DNA of 64,000 bases, taken from assembly GCA_963807385.1 (NCBI GenBank), contig CAWEBQ010000005.1, positions 62,001 through 126,000 of the forward strand, written 5' to 3'. Below are positions 8,172 through 17,006 of the stretch, piece by piece. The notes beneath the pieces are model-generated. The model saw only the letters and a list, made by a program, of their open reading frames with translations, was not told where the DNA came from and ran no database searches. This DNA comes from JBDTSW01 sp963807385. GTDB lineage: Bacteria > Actinomycetota > Thermoleophilia > Solirubrobacterales > 70-9. The translations under genes were made by a program, and so were the position numbers. How positions within the stretch are numbered: position 1 is the stretch's first letter; each line of letters begins with the position of its first letter.

Positions 8172-9676
8172 TCGACCACCGCCCGCGAGGGGGGCTTTCG
8201 CGCGGCGAGCTCGGCGTCCTGCGGTGCGACGACGGCGCCCAGGTTGTCCTGCACGCTCGCCTCGCCGCGCTGGAGGACGAGGCCCGGGTACAGCGCGAGG
8301 CCGATGATCGCGGCGACCAGTGGCGCCACCACGAGCCCGTCGCGGAGCGAGATCTCGCGCGAGGCCATCCCGGGAGGCAGCCGGTTGTGCATCGTGCGCT
8401 GGTACATCCGCAGCGCGTAGAAGGCCGCCAGCACGACGCCGGCGGTCGCCACGACGGCGTAGGCGATCTTCTCGTCGAAGAGCCCGTTCAGGATGTAGAA
8501 CTCGCCGATGAAGTTGGCCGAGCCCGGCATCGCCAGCGTCGCCAGGGTGAGGATCAGGAACATCGCGGTGAGGATCGGCGCCCGCAACGCCAGGCCGCCC
8601 ATCTCGCGCAGGTCCTCGGTCCCGGAGCGTTCGGCCAGAAGCGCGATGACGAGAAACACCGGCACCACGACGAGCCCGTGGTTCACCATCTGCAGCACCG
8701 CGCCGTCGGCGGCGTCGCCGACCAGCGCGAACACGCCCAGGGTGATGAACCCGAGCTGCGCGATCGAGGAGTAGCCGGCGATGAGGCGCACGTTGGTCTG
8801 GGTGAACGCCATCGCGGAGCCGTAGAGGATGCTCGCGAGGGCGATCACCAGGATCAGCTCCTGGAACTGGATCGTCGCGTCGGGGAAGATCGGGAGCACG
8901 ACCCGAAGGAAACCGTAGGCGGCGACCTTCGAGAGCACGCCGGAGAGCAGGGCGAGCACTGGCAGCGGGGCGGCCCGGTAGGCGTCCGGCATCCAGCCGT
9001 GGATCGGGAAGGCGGGCATCTTCACCAGGAACGCGGCGGCGAAGAAGCAGAAGATCCAGTCCTGACTGCCCTCCGGGAGCACGTTCGCGCGCAGCTCGGC
9101 GATCGAGAAGGTCAGCTCGCCGGTGGCGTCGGCGCTGAGGACCGCCGTGGCGATCGCGCCAACGAGCATCAGCAGCGAGCCGACGAGCGTGTAGAGGATC
9201 ATCTTCAGCGTCGCCGCAACGCGCTCGCCGGTGCCAAACGACCCGATCAGGAGGAAGAACGGAATCAGCATCAGGTCGAAGAAGAGGACGAAGAGCAGCA
9301 GGTCCTGCGCGAGGAAGGCGCCCAGCGTCGCGGTCTCGGCGAGCCCGAGCAGGAAGTAGTAGTTGCCCTGGCGCTCGCTCTGGCGCGAGAGAGAGAAGCC
9401 GATCGCGCCGGCCCACGAGATCGCGGTGAGCACGATCAGGAACAGGCTGATCCCGTCCACGCCGAGCTGGTATCGGACACCCAGGTCCGGGATCCACGAC
9501 TCGTCGACGACGTGTTGGAGCCCCGGCATGCCGCTCTTGAAGTCCACGACGAGGGCCACGGCGAGGCCGAGGGTGCCCAGCGCGCCCGCGAGGGACACCG
9601 GGCCGGCGGCGCGGCGCGGCAGCACCAGGCACACAAGGCCGATGGCGAGCGGCAGCCAGAGCAACACGTTCAGCAT
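8168..9676 (-). CDS. nuoM: NADH-quinone oxidoreductase subunit M
   Basis: 502 residues, about 14 membrane helices. Recognisable antiporter segments include YQLGVDGISLFLIVLTAISW near the N-terminus, KMPAFPIHGWMPDAYRAAP (TM7-8, with the conserved Lys) and SSIAQLGFITLGVFAL. It forms a proton channel in the complex I membrane arm. Its start overlaps the nuoL stop by one base. Length and motif order are normal. Confidence 0.96.
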   Translation of the reverse strand: MLNVLLWLPLAIGLVCLVLPRRAAGPVSLAGALGTLGLAVALVVDFKSGMPGLQHVVDESWIPDLGVRYQLGVDGISLFLIVLTAISWAGAIGFSLSRQSERQGNYYFLLGLAETATLGAFLAQDLLLFVLFFDLMLIPFFLLIGSFGTGERVAATLKMILYTLVGSLLMLVGAIATAVLSADATGELTFSIAELRANVLPEGSQDWIFCFFAAAFLVKMPAFPIHGWMPDAYRAAPLPVLALLSGVLSKVAAYGFLRVVLPIFPDATIQFQELILVIALASILYGSAMAFTQTNVRLIAGYSSIAQLGFITLGVFALVGDAADGAVLQMVNHGLVVVPVFLVIALLAERSGTEDLREMGGLALRAPILTAMFLILTLATLAMPGSANFIGEFYILNGLFDEKIAYAVVATAGVVLAAFYALRMYQRTMHNRLPPGMASREISLRDGLVVAPLVAAIIGLALYPGLVLQRGEASVQDNLGAVVAPQDAELAARKPPSRAVVE

Positions 9677-11682
9677 CAGGCCGCCACCACCAGGAAGTAG
9701 AGGCCGAGCGCGGCGAAGCCGGTGATGAGGAGCAGGGCGTATGCGCGCACGAAGCCGGACTGGGCGCCCCTCACGATCCCACCGAAGCCGCGAACGACGC
9801 CGACGGTGGCGCTGACGAGCCCGTTCACCAGGACCCGCTCAACGACGTTGTTCGCGAACCTCCCCACGCCGATCAACGGCCGGTAGATCACCAGGTCATA
9901 GAGCTCATCGAAGTACCACTTGTTGAGCAGGAACCGGTGCAGGCCGACGAGGCGCTCGGCCATGCGCACCGTCACCCCGGGTCGCAGGATGTAGCAGTAG
10001 TAGGCGAGCGCGATCCCGGCGATCGAGATCAGGCCGCCGCCGGCCAGCCCGAGCCAGGCGCTCTCCGTGGACGGGATGATGTGGAAGAGCTCGGAGTGCT
10101 CGAAGGTCCCCTCGAGGAAGTGCTCGATGGCCGCGTCCAGGCCGGGAACCTGCACGAGGCCGCCGAGTACCGAGAGGAAGGCGAGAATCGCCATCGGGAC
10201 CTTCATCGCCCACTCGCGCTCGGCGATGTGGTGCTCGGTGCCTGGGAAGCCGACCGCCGTGTCCTCGCTCTCGCCGGTGGCCGGGTTTAGGTGCTCGCCG
10301 TGGGCGAGGTGGCCCTGCTCCAGCTCCTTCGCCTCCTCGCAGGGCTTGCCCGCGACGACACGGAACCCGATGCGGAACGAGTAGAAGGCGGTCAGGAAGG
10401 CCGCCACGTACATCGCGACTCCCATCCAGGAGTACATCCCGCCGCGCTCGAAGGCGACGCCGATGATCTCGTCCTTCGAGAAGAAGCCGGACATGCCCGG
10501 GAACCCCGCCAGCGCCAGGCAGCCGATGATCAGCACCAGCGAGGTGAACGGCATCGCGCGGCGGAACCCCGACATGCCGTCGATGTTCTGGCGTCCGGCC
10601 ATCGCGGCGATCACCGAGCCCGCCGCCATGAAGAGCAGCGCCTTGAAGAACGCGTGCGTCATCAGGTGAAAGAGGCCCGCCGAGTACGCGCCGATCGAAA
10701 CTGCGGCGATCATGTACCCGATCTGGGACATGGTCGAGTAGGCGATGATCCGCTTGAGGTCGGTGACGACCAAGGCGACGGTGGCAGCGAAGATCAGCGT
10801 TGCGACGCCGACGAACGCGGCGATGTCGGCGGCCGTCGGCGCCAACTCGAAGAGGGGGTGCGCCCGGGCGATGAGGTACACGCCGGCCGTGACCATCGTC
10901 GCCGCGTGGATCAGGGCGGAGACCGGCGTGGGCCCTTCCATCGCGTCCGGGAGCCAGGTGTGGAGCGGGAGCTGCGCCGACTTGGCGAAGGCGCCGACGC
11001 AGAGCAGCAGGCAGATGGCGATCAAGGTGCCGTCGTCGGGGCTGAACGCCTCCGGCGCCTCCTCGAATACCGCCAGGTAGTCGAACGTGCCGAGCTCGCG
11101 GAAGAGCAGGAAGGCGGCGAGCACGAGGCCGATGTCGCCGATCACGTTGATCACGAACGCCTTCATCCCGGCCGCGGTGGCGGTTCCGCGCCGGTACCAG
11201 AAGCTGATCAGCGCGTAGGAGGCGAACCCGACGAACGCCCAGCCGACGGTGAGCAGCACGAAGTTGCCCGCCAGGATCAGCAGCAGCATCGAGAAGACGA
11301 AGAAGTTGAGGTAGGAGAAGAACCGCCGGAAGCCCTCGTCGGAGGTCATGTAGGCGACCGAGTAGAGGTGGATCAGCGTCGAGACTCCGCTCACCACCAA
11401 ACACATCAGGACCGACAGCGGGTCGACGAGGATGTTGAGTTGGATGTCGACGCCGGCGGCCGATGCGTAGTCGTAGAGCGACGAGACGATCTGGCGCTCC
11501 TCGACCGGTTGGCCGAGGATGTCGATGAAGGCCCCGACCGAGCACAGGAACGCGAGTCCGATCGCGGTCGTGCCGATGACGCCGGCGGCCCGCCCAGGGA
11601 GCGCCCGCCAGCCGAAGGCGATGATCAGGCTCCCCGCCAGCGGGAAGGCGAGGACGAGCCAGCCGAAGTCGGCTGCGTTCAT
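9676..11682 (-). CDS. nuoL: NADH-quinone oxidoreductase subunit L
   Basis: 668 residues, the distal antiporter subunit of complex I. The core has LNILVDPLSVLMCLVVSGVS, KSAQLPLHTWLPDAMEGPTP (conserved Lys and broken TM7) and STMSQIGYMIAAVSIGAYS. A C-terminal region with LNKWYFDELYDLVIYRPL followed by a last membrane helix corresponds to the long lateral helix and its TM anchor. Its ATG overlaps nuoK by four bases. Confidence 0.97.
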   Translation of the reverse strand: MNAADFGWLVLAFPLAGSLIIAFGWRALPGRAAGVIGTTAIGLAFLCSVGAFIDILGQPVEERQIVSSLYDYASAAGVDIQLNILVDPLSVLMCLVVSGVSTLIHLYSVAYMTSDEGFRRFFSYLNFFVFSMLLLILAGNFVLLTVGWAFVGFASYALISFWYRRGTATAAGMKAFVINVIGDIGLVLAAFLLFRELGTFDYLAVFEEAPEAFSPDDGTLIAICLLLCVGAFAKSAQLPLHTWLPDAMEGPTPVSALIHAATMVTAGVYLIARAHPLFELAPTAADIAAFVGVATLIFAATVALVVTDLKRIIAYSTMSQIGYMIAAVSIGAYSAGLFHLMTHAFFKALLFMAAGSVIAAMAGRQNIDGMSGFRRAMPFTSLVLIIGCLALAGFPGMSGFFSKDEIIGVAFERGGMYSWMGVAMYVAAFLTAFYSFRIGFRVVAGKPCEEAKELEQGHLAHGEHLNPATGESEDTAVGFPGTEHHIAEREWAMKVPMAILAFLSVLGGLVQVPGLDAAIEHFLEGTFEHSELFHIIPSTESAWLGLAGGGLISIAGIALAYYCYILRPGVTVRMAERLVGLHRFLLNKWYFDELYDLVIYRPLIGVGRFANNVVERVLVNGLVSATVGVVRGFGGIVRGAQSGFVRAYALLLITGFAALGLYFLVVAA

Positions 11683-11978
11683 CCGCGGAGCTCCCGCATG
11701 TCATCGACGTTCAGCGGCAGCTTGCGGCGGAACATCGCGACGATCAGGCCCAGCCCGACGACGACCTCGCAGGCGGCGACGACCATCACCACCAGCGCGA
11801 AGATCTGGCCGTCCTGGTCCCCGTTGGCGCGGGCGAAGGCCAACAGCGCGAGGTTCCCCGCGTTCAGCATCAGCTCCAGGCAGAGCAGGATCACCAGCGG
11901 GCTGCGGCGGATCAGGACGCCGCCGGCGCCGATCGCGAAGAGCAGCGCCGAGAGGACGAGGTACCAGGTCAGGTCCAT
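11679..11978 (-). CDS. nuoK: NADH-quinone oxidoreductase subunit K
   Basis: 99 residues with three membrane helices, the size expected for NuoK. The second helix contains LVILLCLELMLNAGNLALL with the conserved Glu, and the third contains LVVMVVAACEVVVGLGLIV with the second buried Glu; both lie on the proton path of complex I. Start and stop overlap nuoJ and nuoL. Confidence 0.95.
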   Translation of the reverse strand: MDLTWYLVLSALLFAIGAGGVLIRRSPLVILLCLELMLNAGNLALLAFARANGDQDGQIFALVVMVVAACEVVVGLGLIVAMFRRKLPLNVDDMRELRG

Positions 11979-12502
11979 CAGCGCGGCTCCACCTGGCGGC
12001 GCCCGGCCAGAACGATCGCCCCGATCGCGGCCACGAGCAGCAGCAGCGACGCGCCCTCGAAGACGAGCAGGAACTTCTCCAGCATCAGCTCCCCGATCGC
12101 GGCGGGCCCGCCGAAGCCGTCCGGGATCACCGGCCCCTCGCCCTCGAGCGACGTGAGCGCCGTCCCGAGGATGGCTATCGACAGCTCCACGAACAGCGCG
12201 ATCGCCAGCAGGGGCGCCAGGAACCGCTGCCCGGGGATCGGCTCCCAGATGGGCTCCTCGACGTCGCCCACGTACGCCGCGACGAAGACGTAGAGCACCA
12301 TCACCGCCCCGGCGTAGACCACTACCTGAGCCGCCGCGACGAACTCCGCGTGGAGCATCAGGAACAGGCCCGCCAGGGCCACCAGGTGCACCACCAGGGC
12401 TAGGACGCTGTAGAAGGGGTTGCGGAGCGCGATGACCGCGATAGCGCCACCCAAGGCGCCTATGGCGCCGATGAAGAAGGCGACCTCCTCCATGGGCCGC
12501 AT
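11978..12502 (-). CDS. nuoJ: NADH-quinone oxidoreductase subunit J
   Basis: 174 residues with five membrane helices. RNPFYSVLALVVHLVALAGL and AAQVVVYAGAVMVLYVFV (the pi-bulge helix TM3 with the conserved Tyr and Gly) identify NuoJ. It is the first gene of the J-N half operon. The nearest upstream complex I gene, nuoI, ends 5.7 kb away, so this half must have its own promoter, probably within 12503-12577, where no clear -10/-35 pair is visible. Confidence 0.95.
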   Translation of the reverse strand: MRPMEEVAFFIGAIGALGGAIAVIALRNPFYSVLALVVHLVALAGLFLMLHAEFVAAAQVVVYAGAVMVLYVFVAAYVGDVEEPIWEPIPGQRFLAPLLAIALFVELSIAILGTALTSLEGEGPVIPDGFGGPAAIGELMLEKFLLVFEGASLLLLVAAIGAIVLAGRRQVEPR

Positions 12503-12577
12503 CCTATGGCGCGCGCGCCTCCGGCAACCCGGCGGGGAGCGGACGCTAGAGCCGTCTGAAACTAGCTCGCGCCCGCG

Positions 12578-13042
12578 CTACTCGCCGTCGAAGTACGAGA
12601 CACCGCTCGAGCGGTGAGCGATCAGGTCGTCGTCCTTGTTGCCGGTCCAGACCCCGATCTTGTCGCTGTCGGGGTATACGGTGGCGGTGGGGTGCAGGAG
12701 CGGGGACCACATGAGCACCCGGACCGTCTCCTCGGTGTCGTTCTGGACCTTGTGCGCGCCCTCCGGCCCCGTGGGGAAGAAGACCAGGTCGTTCTGCTCC
12801 AGCCGGTGCTCGCCCTCGGGGTCGCGGACGGTCGGGTTGCCCGCCAGCACGAGTAGCCACTCCTCCTCCGCGTACTCGTAGTGGTACGGGCAGACCGCCT
12901 GGCCGGGCGGCAGCTCGTAGACGCTCGCCCCGGTCCGCTTGGCCCCGAGCCCTGGCCCGACGCGGGCCATGCCGGAGCGGAACCCCTCGGGATCGGGTTC
13001 CTCGTAGACGAAATCAGACTCGGAGACGTTGACTCGCTTCAT
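12578..13042 (-). CDS. Cupin domain protein
   Basis: 154 residues. The two cupin motifs are visible: PYHYEYAEEEWLLVLAGNPTV (about 53-73; His, His-like Tyr and Glu positions) and FFPTGPEGAHKVQN (about 89-102; Pro-Gly-x-H). Sugar-phosphate isomerases, dioxygenases and small sensors share this double-stranded beta-helix. No function can be assigned. The gene stands alone: nuoJ lies downstream on the same strand and a palindromic repeat (13083-13121) lies upstream. Confidence 0.75.
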   Translation of the reverse strand: MKRVNVSESDFVYEEPDPEGFRSGMARVGPGLGAKRTGASVYELPPGQAVCPYHYEYAEEEWLLVLAGNPTVRDPEGEHRLEQNDLVFFPTGPEGAHKVQNDTEETVRVLMWSPLLHPTATVYPDSDKIGVWTGNKDDDLIAHRSSGVSYFDGE

Positions 13043-13082
13043 GGGATCGAGCCTACTCGCGCGAGCAACAAGGTCGTCGAGA

Positions 13083-13121
13083 TCTCCGGGTTGAGCAGCT
13101 CAGGGCGGCACAACCGGGAGA
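13083..13121. repeat. Palindromic intergenic repeat, copy 1 of 3
   Basis: Arms TCTCCGGGTTG and CAACCGGGAGA (one mismatch, 17-base spacer) lie between the TatA-like gene and the cupin gene. The first 33 bases match 26 of 33 positions, with identical spacing and no gaps, to a sequence at 52234-52266 next to the endonuclease-like gene. It may act as a terminator for the TatA-like gene, but the sequence match to the distant copy points to a dispersed element. Confidence 0.6.
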
Positions 13122-13142
13122 AGCCGCTGCCCTCAGCTGAGC

Positions 13143-13496
13143 CTACGCCTCGCCCTCGGGCTCGGGGTCCGGCTTCTTCGGGGTGCCCATGATCTCCTCT
13201 TTGAGGTCGCGGTACTCCTTGACGTGTTTGCCCGCCTTGCGTCCGACGTCCCCGGCGTCGGGGGTCCTCTCCTCGACATAGGCCTGGGCCTTGTCCTTGC
13301 GCTCGTCCACGTAGGCCTTGGCCTCGGGGGCGCGCTCCTCCGCGTAGGTCCGGGCGGAGGAGACCTGCTCTTGGGCGCTCTCCTTGAGCTGGCGCGCGCC
13401 CTCGCCGGCCGAGCGGCCGAGCTCGGGAAGCTTCTTGTAGCCGATGAAGATCGCGACGATCGCAATCAGGATCAGGATCTCCCAGCCGCCGAACAT
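13143..13496 (-). CDS. tatA: TatA/TatE-like twin-arginine translocase subunit
   Basis: 117 residues. The N-terminus FGGWEILILIAIVAIFIGYK is a single membrane helix followed by KKLPELGRSAGEGARQLKE, the hinge and amphipathic helix of TatA-type proteins that form the twin-arginine export pore. After that comes an unusual helical region with a repeated TYAEER/AYVDER/AYVEER unit (about residues 49-83), then an acidic Pro-rich end. Its ATG overlaps the esterase stop (TGATG). No tatC is seen in the window. TatB is a possible alternative. Confidence 0.75.
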   Translation of the reverse strand: MFGGWEILILIAIVAIFIGYKKLPELGRSAGEGARQLKESAQEQVSSARTYAEERAPEAKAYVDERKDKAQAYVEERTPDAGDVGRKAGKHVKEYRDLKEEIMGTPKKPDPEPEGEA

Positions 13497-14740
13497 CAGC
13501 TCGCTCTCTGGAGTTGACCTTCCCGCATACCGGTTCCTACGGTAGCCCCTTCCGAGGCGATCACCGTGCGCAGAAACCGCTCGATGCCCTCAGTAACGCG
13601 CGCCGTGCGCAGCGAGGGCGCCAGATCGAACGCGTGCTCGGAGCCCGGCAGCTCGACGTAGAGGACCGGGTTGGACGAGGCTTGCTCGAGCGCTCGGGCA
13701 AACGCCCGAGCGTCCTCGACGGGGACGAGGCTGTCGTGCTCACCGTGGAAGATAAGGAACGGCGGCGCATCGGGATGCACGCGATGGGTCGGGGATACAC
13801 GCCGGAACGCGTCCGGCTCGCGCTCGCGGTCAGCCTTCACAACCACCTTCGCCATCAGCCACTCGCGAAGGCCGGGGTAGTACCGGTGATCCGCGTCGTG
13901 AAGGTCGTAGAGGCCGTAGAAGGGAACGGCCGCGAGCACGGAGGTGTCGGCGGCCTCGAAGCCGGGCTGCAGGGACCTGTCGTCGGAGGTCAGCGCCGCG
14001 AGCGCGCAGAGGTGGCCGCCCGCCGAGCCGCCGGTGATGCAGATCCGGCGGGGATCGACGCCCAGCGCCTCGTGGTGCTCGCGAATCCAGGCGATCGCCC
14101 GCTTGACGTCCACGACGTGCTCGGGCATCGTCGCCCGGGGGCTCAGCCGGTAGTCCACGTTGAAGCCGACCCAGCCGTTCGACGCCAGGTGGTTCAGCAG
14201 CGGAATCCCCTGTTCCACGCGCGAGCCAAAGATCCAGCCGCCGCCGTGAACCTGCACGATCGCCGGAAGAGGGCCGTCGTCGGCCGGCGCGCTGGGCCGG
14301 TAGATGTCAAGGCGAACCCGGCGGCGCTCCTCACGGTGGAATACGACTCCCCGCTCGCGGGTCACACCCTTCGGCAGCCACATCAGGACTGGGACCAGGA
14401 GATGGCTGCGGGGGAACCGGCTCGGAGCGGGATCACCGGGCGCCAGCTCCTCGAGCTCGGTGCCGATGGCCGCCGCGCTTCGCCATGACGCCCACGCGAA
14501 CGACAGCTCGCGGGCGAGCATCAGGCCGAGCACCGCCAGCGCCGCGACGCCGACCGGCCCGGACACGCCCTCGATCAGGAGGATCCCGAGCGCGACGGCG
14601 AGGATCCCCGAGAACTGAAACGAGAACTCGCGGGCCAGATAGCCCCAGAACCAGGCGATCACGCGCATTGTCAGCGCCGGGGGAGCGCCCAGTCTCACGA
14701 GGGCGCGGACGCGCTTGAGGATCGACCCGATCGGGATCAC
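13496..14740 (-). CDS. Membrane-anchored alpha/beta hydrolase (HSL-type esterase)
   Basis: 414 residues from GTG 14740. Two or three hydrophobic helices occupy about residues 20-85, then an esterase/lipase domain of the hormone-sensitive-lipase type: oxyanion motif VQVHGGGWIFGS, nucleophile elbow ITGGSAGGHLCAL, acid FHGEHDSLVP and catalytic His in PGSEHAFDL. The membrane region suggests the catalytic domain acts at the membrane. Substrates are probably short-chain esters or lipids (family knowledge). Downstream is the TatA-like gene with one-base overlap. Confidence 0.85.
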   Translation of the reverse strand: MIPIGSILKRVRALVRLGAPPALTMRVIAWFWGYLAREFSFQFSGILAVALGILLIEGVSGPVGVAALAVLGLMLARELSFAWASWRSAAAIGTELEELAPGDPAPSRFPRSHLLVPVLMWLPKGVTRERGVVFHREERRRVRLDIYRPSAPADDGPLPAIVQVHGGGWIFGSRVEQGIPLLNHLASNGWVGFNVDYRLSPRATMPEHVVDVKRAIAWIREHHEALGVDPRRICITGGSAGGHLCALAALTSDDRSLQPGFEAADTSVLAAVPFYGLYDLHDADHRYYPGLREWLMAKVVVKADREREPDAFRRVSPTHRVHPDAPPFLIFHGEHDSLVPVEDARAFARALEQASSNPVLYVELPGSEHAFDLAPSLRTARVTEGIERFLRTVIASEGATVGTGMREGQLQRAS

Positions 14741-14767
14741 GAGTTCCGGGCTCCTGCCCGCGCGCTC

Positions 14768-15935
14768 CTAGAGCCCGTAGGTCTTCGAGATGATCTCGCG
14801 CTGGATCTCGCTGGTGCCCGCATAGATGGTGGAGACGAGCGTCATCCTGACGAGGCGCTCCATGTCGTACTCCGTCGAGTACCCGTATCCACCCATCATC
14901 TGCATGCCCTCCAGCGCGACCTTCTTCGCTACCTCGGTGGCCTTGAGCTTGACCATCGAGGCCTCGCGCGGCAGCATCTCGTCCGGCGCGGCCTCGGTCT
15001 TGAGCGCGACGTCGTAGACCAGCAGGCGTGCGCACTCCAGCTCGGTTCCCAGGTCCGCGATGCGGTGCCGGAGCGCCTGGAAGGAGCCGATCGGACGGCC
15101 GAACTGCTTGCGCTCCTTGATGTAGGCGAGCACGTCGTCGAACGCCCGCTGGCCGAGGCCGAGGACGGTCGCTGCGGTGATGAGCCGCTCGACGTTGAGG
15201 CCGGCCATCAGCTGCATCCAGCCGCCATCCACCTGCCCCAGCACGCGCTCCTCCGGCACGTAGCAGTCGGTCAGGAAGACGTCGTTTACCTCCTTGCCCC
15301 CCATGGTCTCGATCCCGCGGATCTCGAGTCCGTCCGAGTCGGTGGGGACCGAGAGCATGCTCACGCCTTCGTGCTTGGAGCCCTCGCGGTCGGTGCGGGC
15401 GACGACCAGGATGTGGTCGGCGATGTGGGCCGCCGAGATCCAGGTCTTCTGGCCGTTCAGCACGAAGCCGCCGTTTTCGGCGGTCCGCCCGGCACTGGAG
15501 GTTGCCGACGTCGGAGCCCGCCTCGGGCTCGGACATCGCGATCGCCTCGACCCGGCCGTCGCAGATGCCGCCCAGGATCTCGCCCTTCTGCTCCTCGGTG
15601 CCGAAGCGCTCGTAGGCGCCCGCGACGATGAGGCTCACCGGGAAGCCGGCCATCGGCACCATCCCCCGCGAGGTCTCCTCGAGGAATAGGCACGCGTCAA
15701 CGATCGACCCGCCCGACCCGCCGTACTCCTCGGAGATCGATGCGCCGAGCCAGCCCAGCCCGGCCAGCTTCGAGTACATCTCGGCCGAATGCGCTTCGGC
15801 GTAGCCGTTGGTGGCGGCGGCACGCTGCTCTCGCGTGCCCAGCTCGCGCTTGGCGAAGTCGCGGATCGCCTCGACGAAGGCCTTGCGCTCGTCGGTCATC
15901 CAGTCGCTGCCGGCGGGGGCGGTGATCGTGCTCAT
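14768..15935 (-). pseudogene. Acyl-CoA dehydrogenase, broken by a one-base frameshift
   Basis: FAD enzyme that introduces the alpha-beta double bond in acyl-CoAs. The ATG is at 15935. The N-terminal part (ERKAFVEAIRDFAKRELG..., EEYGGSGGSIVDACLF, AMSEPEAGSDVGNLQCRA) is in one frame, and the rest (NGQKTWISAAHIADHILVV to GTSEIQREIISKTYGL) is in another. The shift lies at about 15482-15490. Dropping one G from the GG there restores CRATAENGGFVLNGQKTW, which fits the family. Everything else is intact at about 388 residues, including the catalytic-region and C-terminal IQREIISK motifs. It is divergent from the MaoC gene. Recent inactivation and sequencing error are both possible. Confidence 0.85.
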
Positions 15936-15985
15936 CTCGTGCGGAAGTCCTTTCGATTCTGTGATGAAGAAGCAGCCCCCGCTCA

Positions 15986-16040
15986 CGGTGCCTGACCCCA
16001 TTCGCGCGGATCGCGCTCGCGGTGCCTGATCCCATTCGCG
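15986..16040. repeat. Tandem pair of GGTGCCTGACCCC-type repeats
   Basis: Two 21-base copies beginning CGGTGCCTGA (15986-16006 and 16020-16040) differ at one base and are 34 bases apart; the similarity continues into TCGCGC shortly after each copy. They sit between the divergent acyl-CoA dehydrogenase and MaoC genes. The core GGTGCCTGACCCC also forms both arms of the palindrome at 45380-45419, so this is a dispersed repeat family. Confidence 0.7.
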
Positions 16041-16126
16041 GAAGTCGCGCCAAAGATACAGAACGATTGCCCGGTTTGTTAGAGTCGCCGCCGACTCCAC
16101 CCTGCGACCCGCGATCGAGGAGCGAG

Positions 16127-16996
16127 ATGGGCACGACCGAGACCACCCCAACGTTTGAGTCCGAGGCCATCGGTACTCCCGGCGACCCCGTCGAGTTCGA
16201 GGTCGAGCGGGACCGGATCGCCGCCTACGCCGCGGCGACCAACGATCCGATCGCCGCGCACGCGGCCGGCGAGCTCGCGCCGCCGGTGTTCTCGATCGTC
16301 CCCCAGTTCCAGGCGATGGGCATGGCGAGCATGTCGGTGATCCCGCCCGAGCTGCTCGGCGCGATCCTCCACGGCGAGCAGGACTTCACCTACCACCGCC
16401 CGATCGAGCCGGGCATGAAGCTCAGCACCGTCGCCACGCCGGTCGGCATGCGCCAGCGGTCCTCCGGCGTGACCGTGGTGGTGCACGTCGCGACGCGCGA
16501 CGAGGCCGGCGAGCCGGTCACCGAGGCATACTCGACGACGTTCGTCCGCGGCGCCACCGGTGCCGAGGACATCGGCGAGGACGCGCCGCAGCACGGCTTC
16601 GACGAATCCCTGCGCGAGTCCGAGCCGGACGCCGTCGTCGAGCAGATCTACGACGCCGATCAGACCTTTCGCTACGCGGAGGCCTCCGGCGATCCGATGC
16701 AGATCCACCTCGACGAGGAGTTCGCGAAGGCGGTCGGCATGCCCGGCATCATCATTCACGGCCTCTGCACCATGGCCTTCACGTCGGTGGCCGTGATCGA
16801 GAGCTTCTGCGCCGACGACCCGTCTCGCCTGAGGCGCCTGGCGGTCCGCTTCTCCAGGGTTGCCCTACCCGAGCAGGCGATCACGACCCGCCTGTGGAGC
16901 TCCGGCGGGCGCGAGGGACGCACCGCCTACGCCTACGAGACAACATCGGACTCCGGCGAGGTGGTCATCAAGGACGGCCTGGCGGAGATCGCCTAG
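16127..16996 (+). CDS. MaoC-family double hotdog dehydratase
   Basis: 289 residues from ATG 16127, preceded by AGGAG. Two hotdog halves: an N-terminal one with VERDRIAAYAAATNDP and PPVFSIVP, and a C-terminal one with YDADQTFRYAEASGDPMQIHLDEEFA and PGIIIHGLCTMAF. The second holds the hydratase-2 motif (Asp in SGDPxxIHxD and the following His). Enzymes of this kind hydrate enoyl-CoA or dehydrate hydroxyacyl-CoA/ACP. Position opposite an acyl-CoA dehydrogenase and directly before a TetR regulator suggests a fatty-acid or polyketide-like acyl-CoA pathway. Confidence 0.85.
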   Translation: MGTTETTPTFESEAIGTPGDPVEFEVERDRIAAYAAATNDPIAAHAAGELAPPVFSIVPQFQAMGMASMSVIPPELLGAILHGEQDFTYHRPIEPGMKLSTVATPVGMRQRSSGVTVVVHVATRDEAGEPVTEAYSTTFVRGATGAEDIGEDAPQHGFDESLRESEPDAVVEQIYDADQTFRYAEASGDPMQIHLDEEFAKAVGMPGIIIHGLCTMAFTSVAVIESFCADDPSRLRRLAVRFSRVALPEQAITTRLWSSGGREGRTAYAYETTSDSGEVVIKDGLAEIA

Positions 16997-17006
16997 GCGG
17001 CTCGGC

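Noticed and set aside
6645..9632. A 995-codon open frame on the minus strand
   Set aside because: Only the part from 8171 is nuoN. The upstream part is a low-complexity Arg/Gly/Ala shadow of nuoM in another frame.
10291..12156. A 621-codon plus-strand frame opposite nuoL/nuoK
   Set aside because: The translation is a His/Glu/Arg/Gly-rich mirror of conserved nuo genes with no domain; a typical antisense shadow in GC-rich DNA. The same applies to long frames opposite thyX, topA, nuoD and holB.
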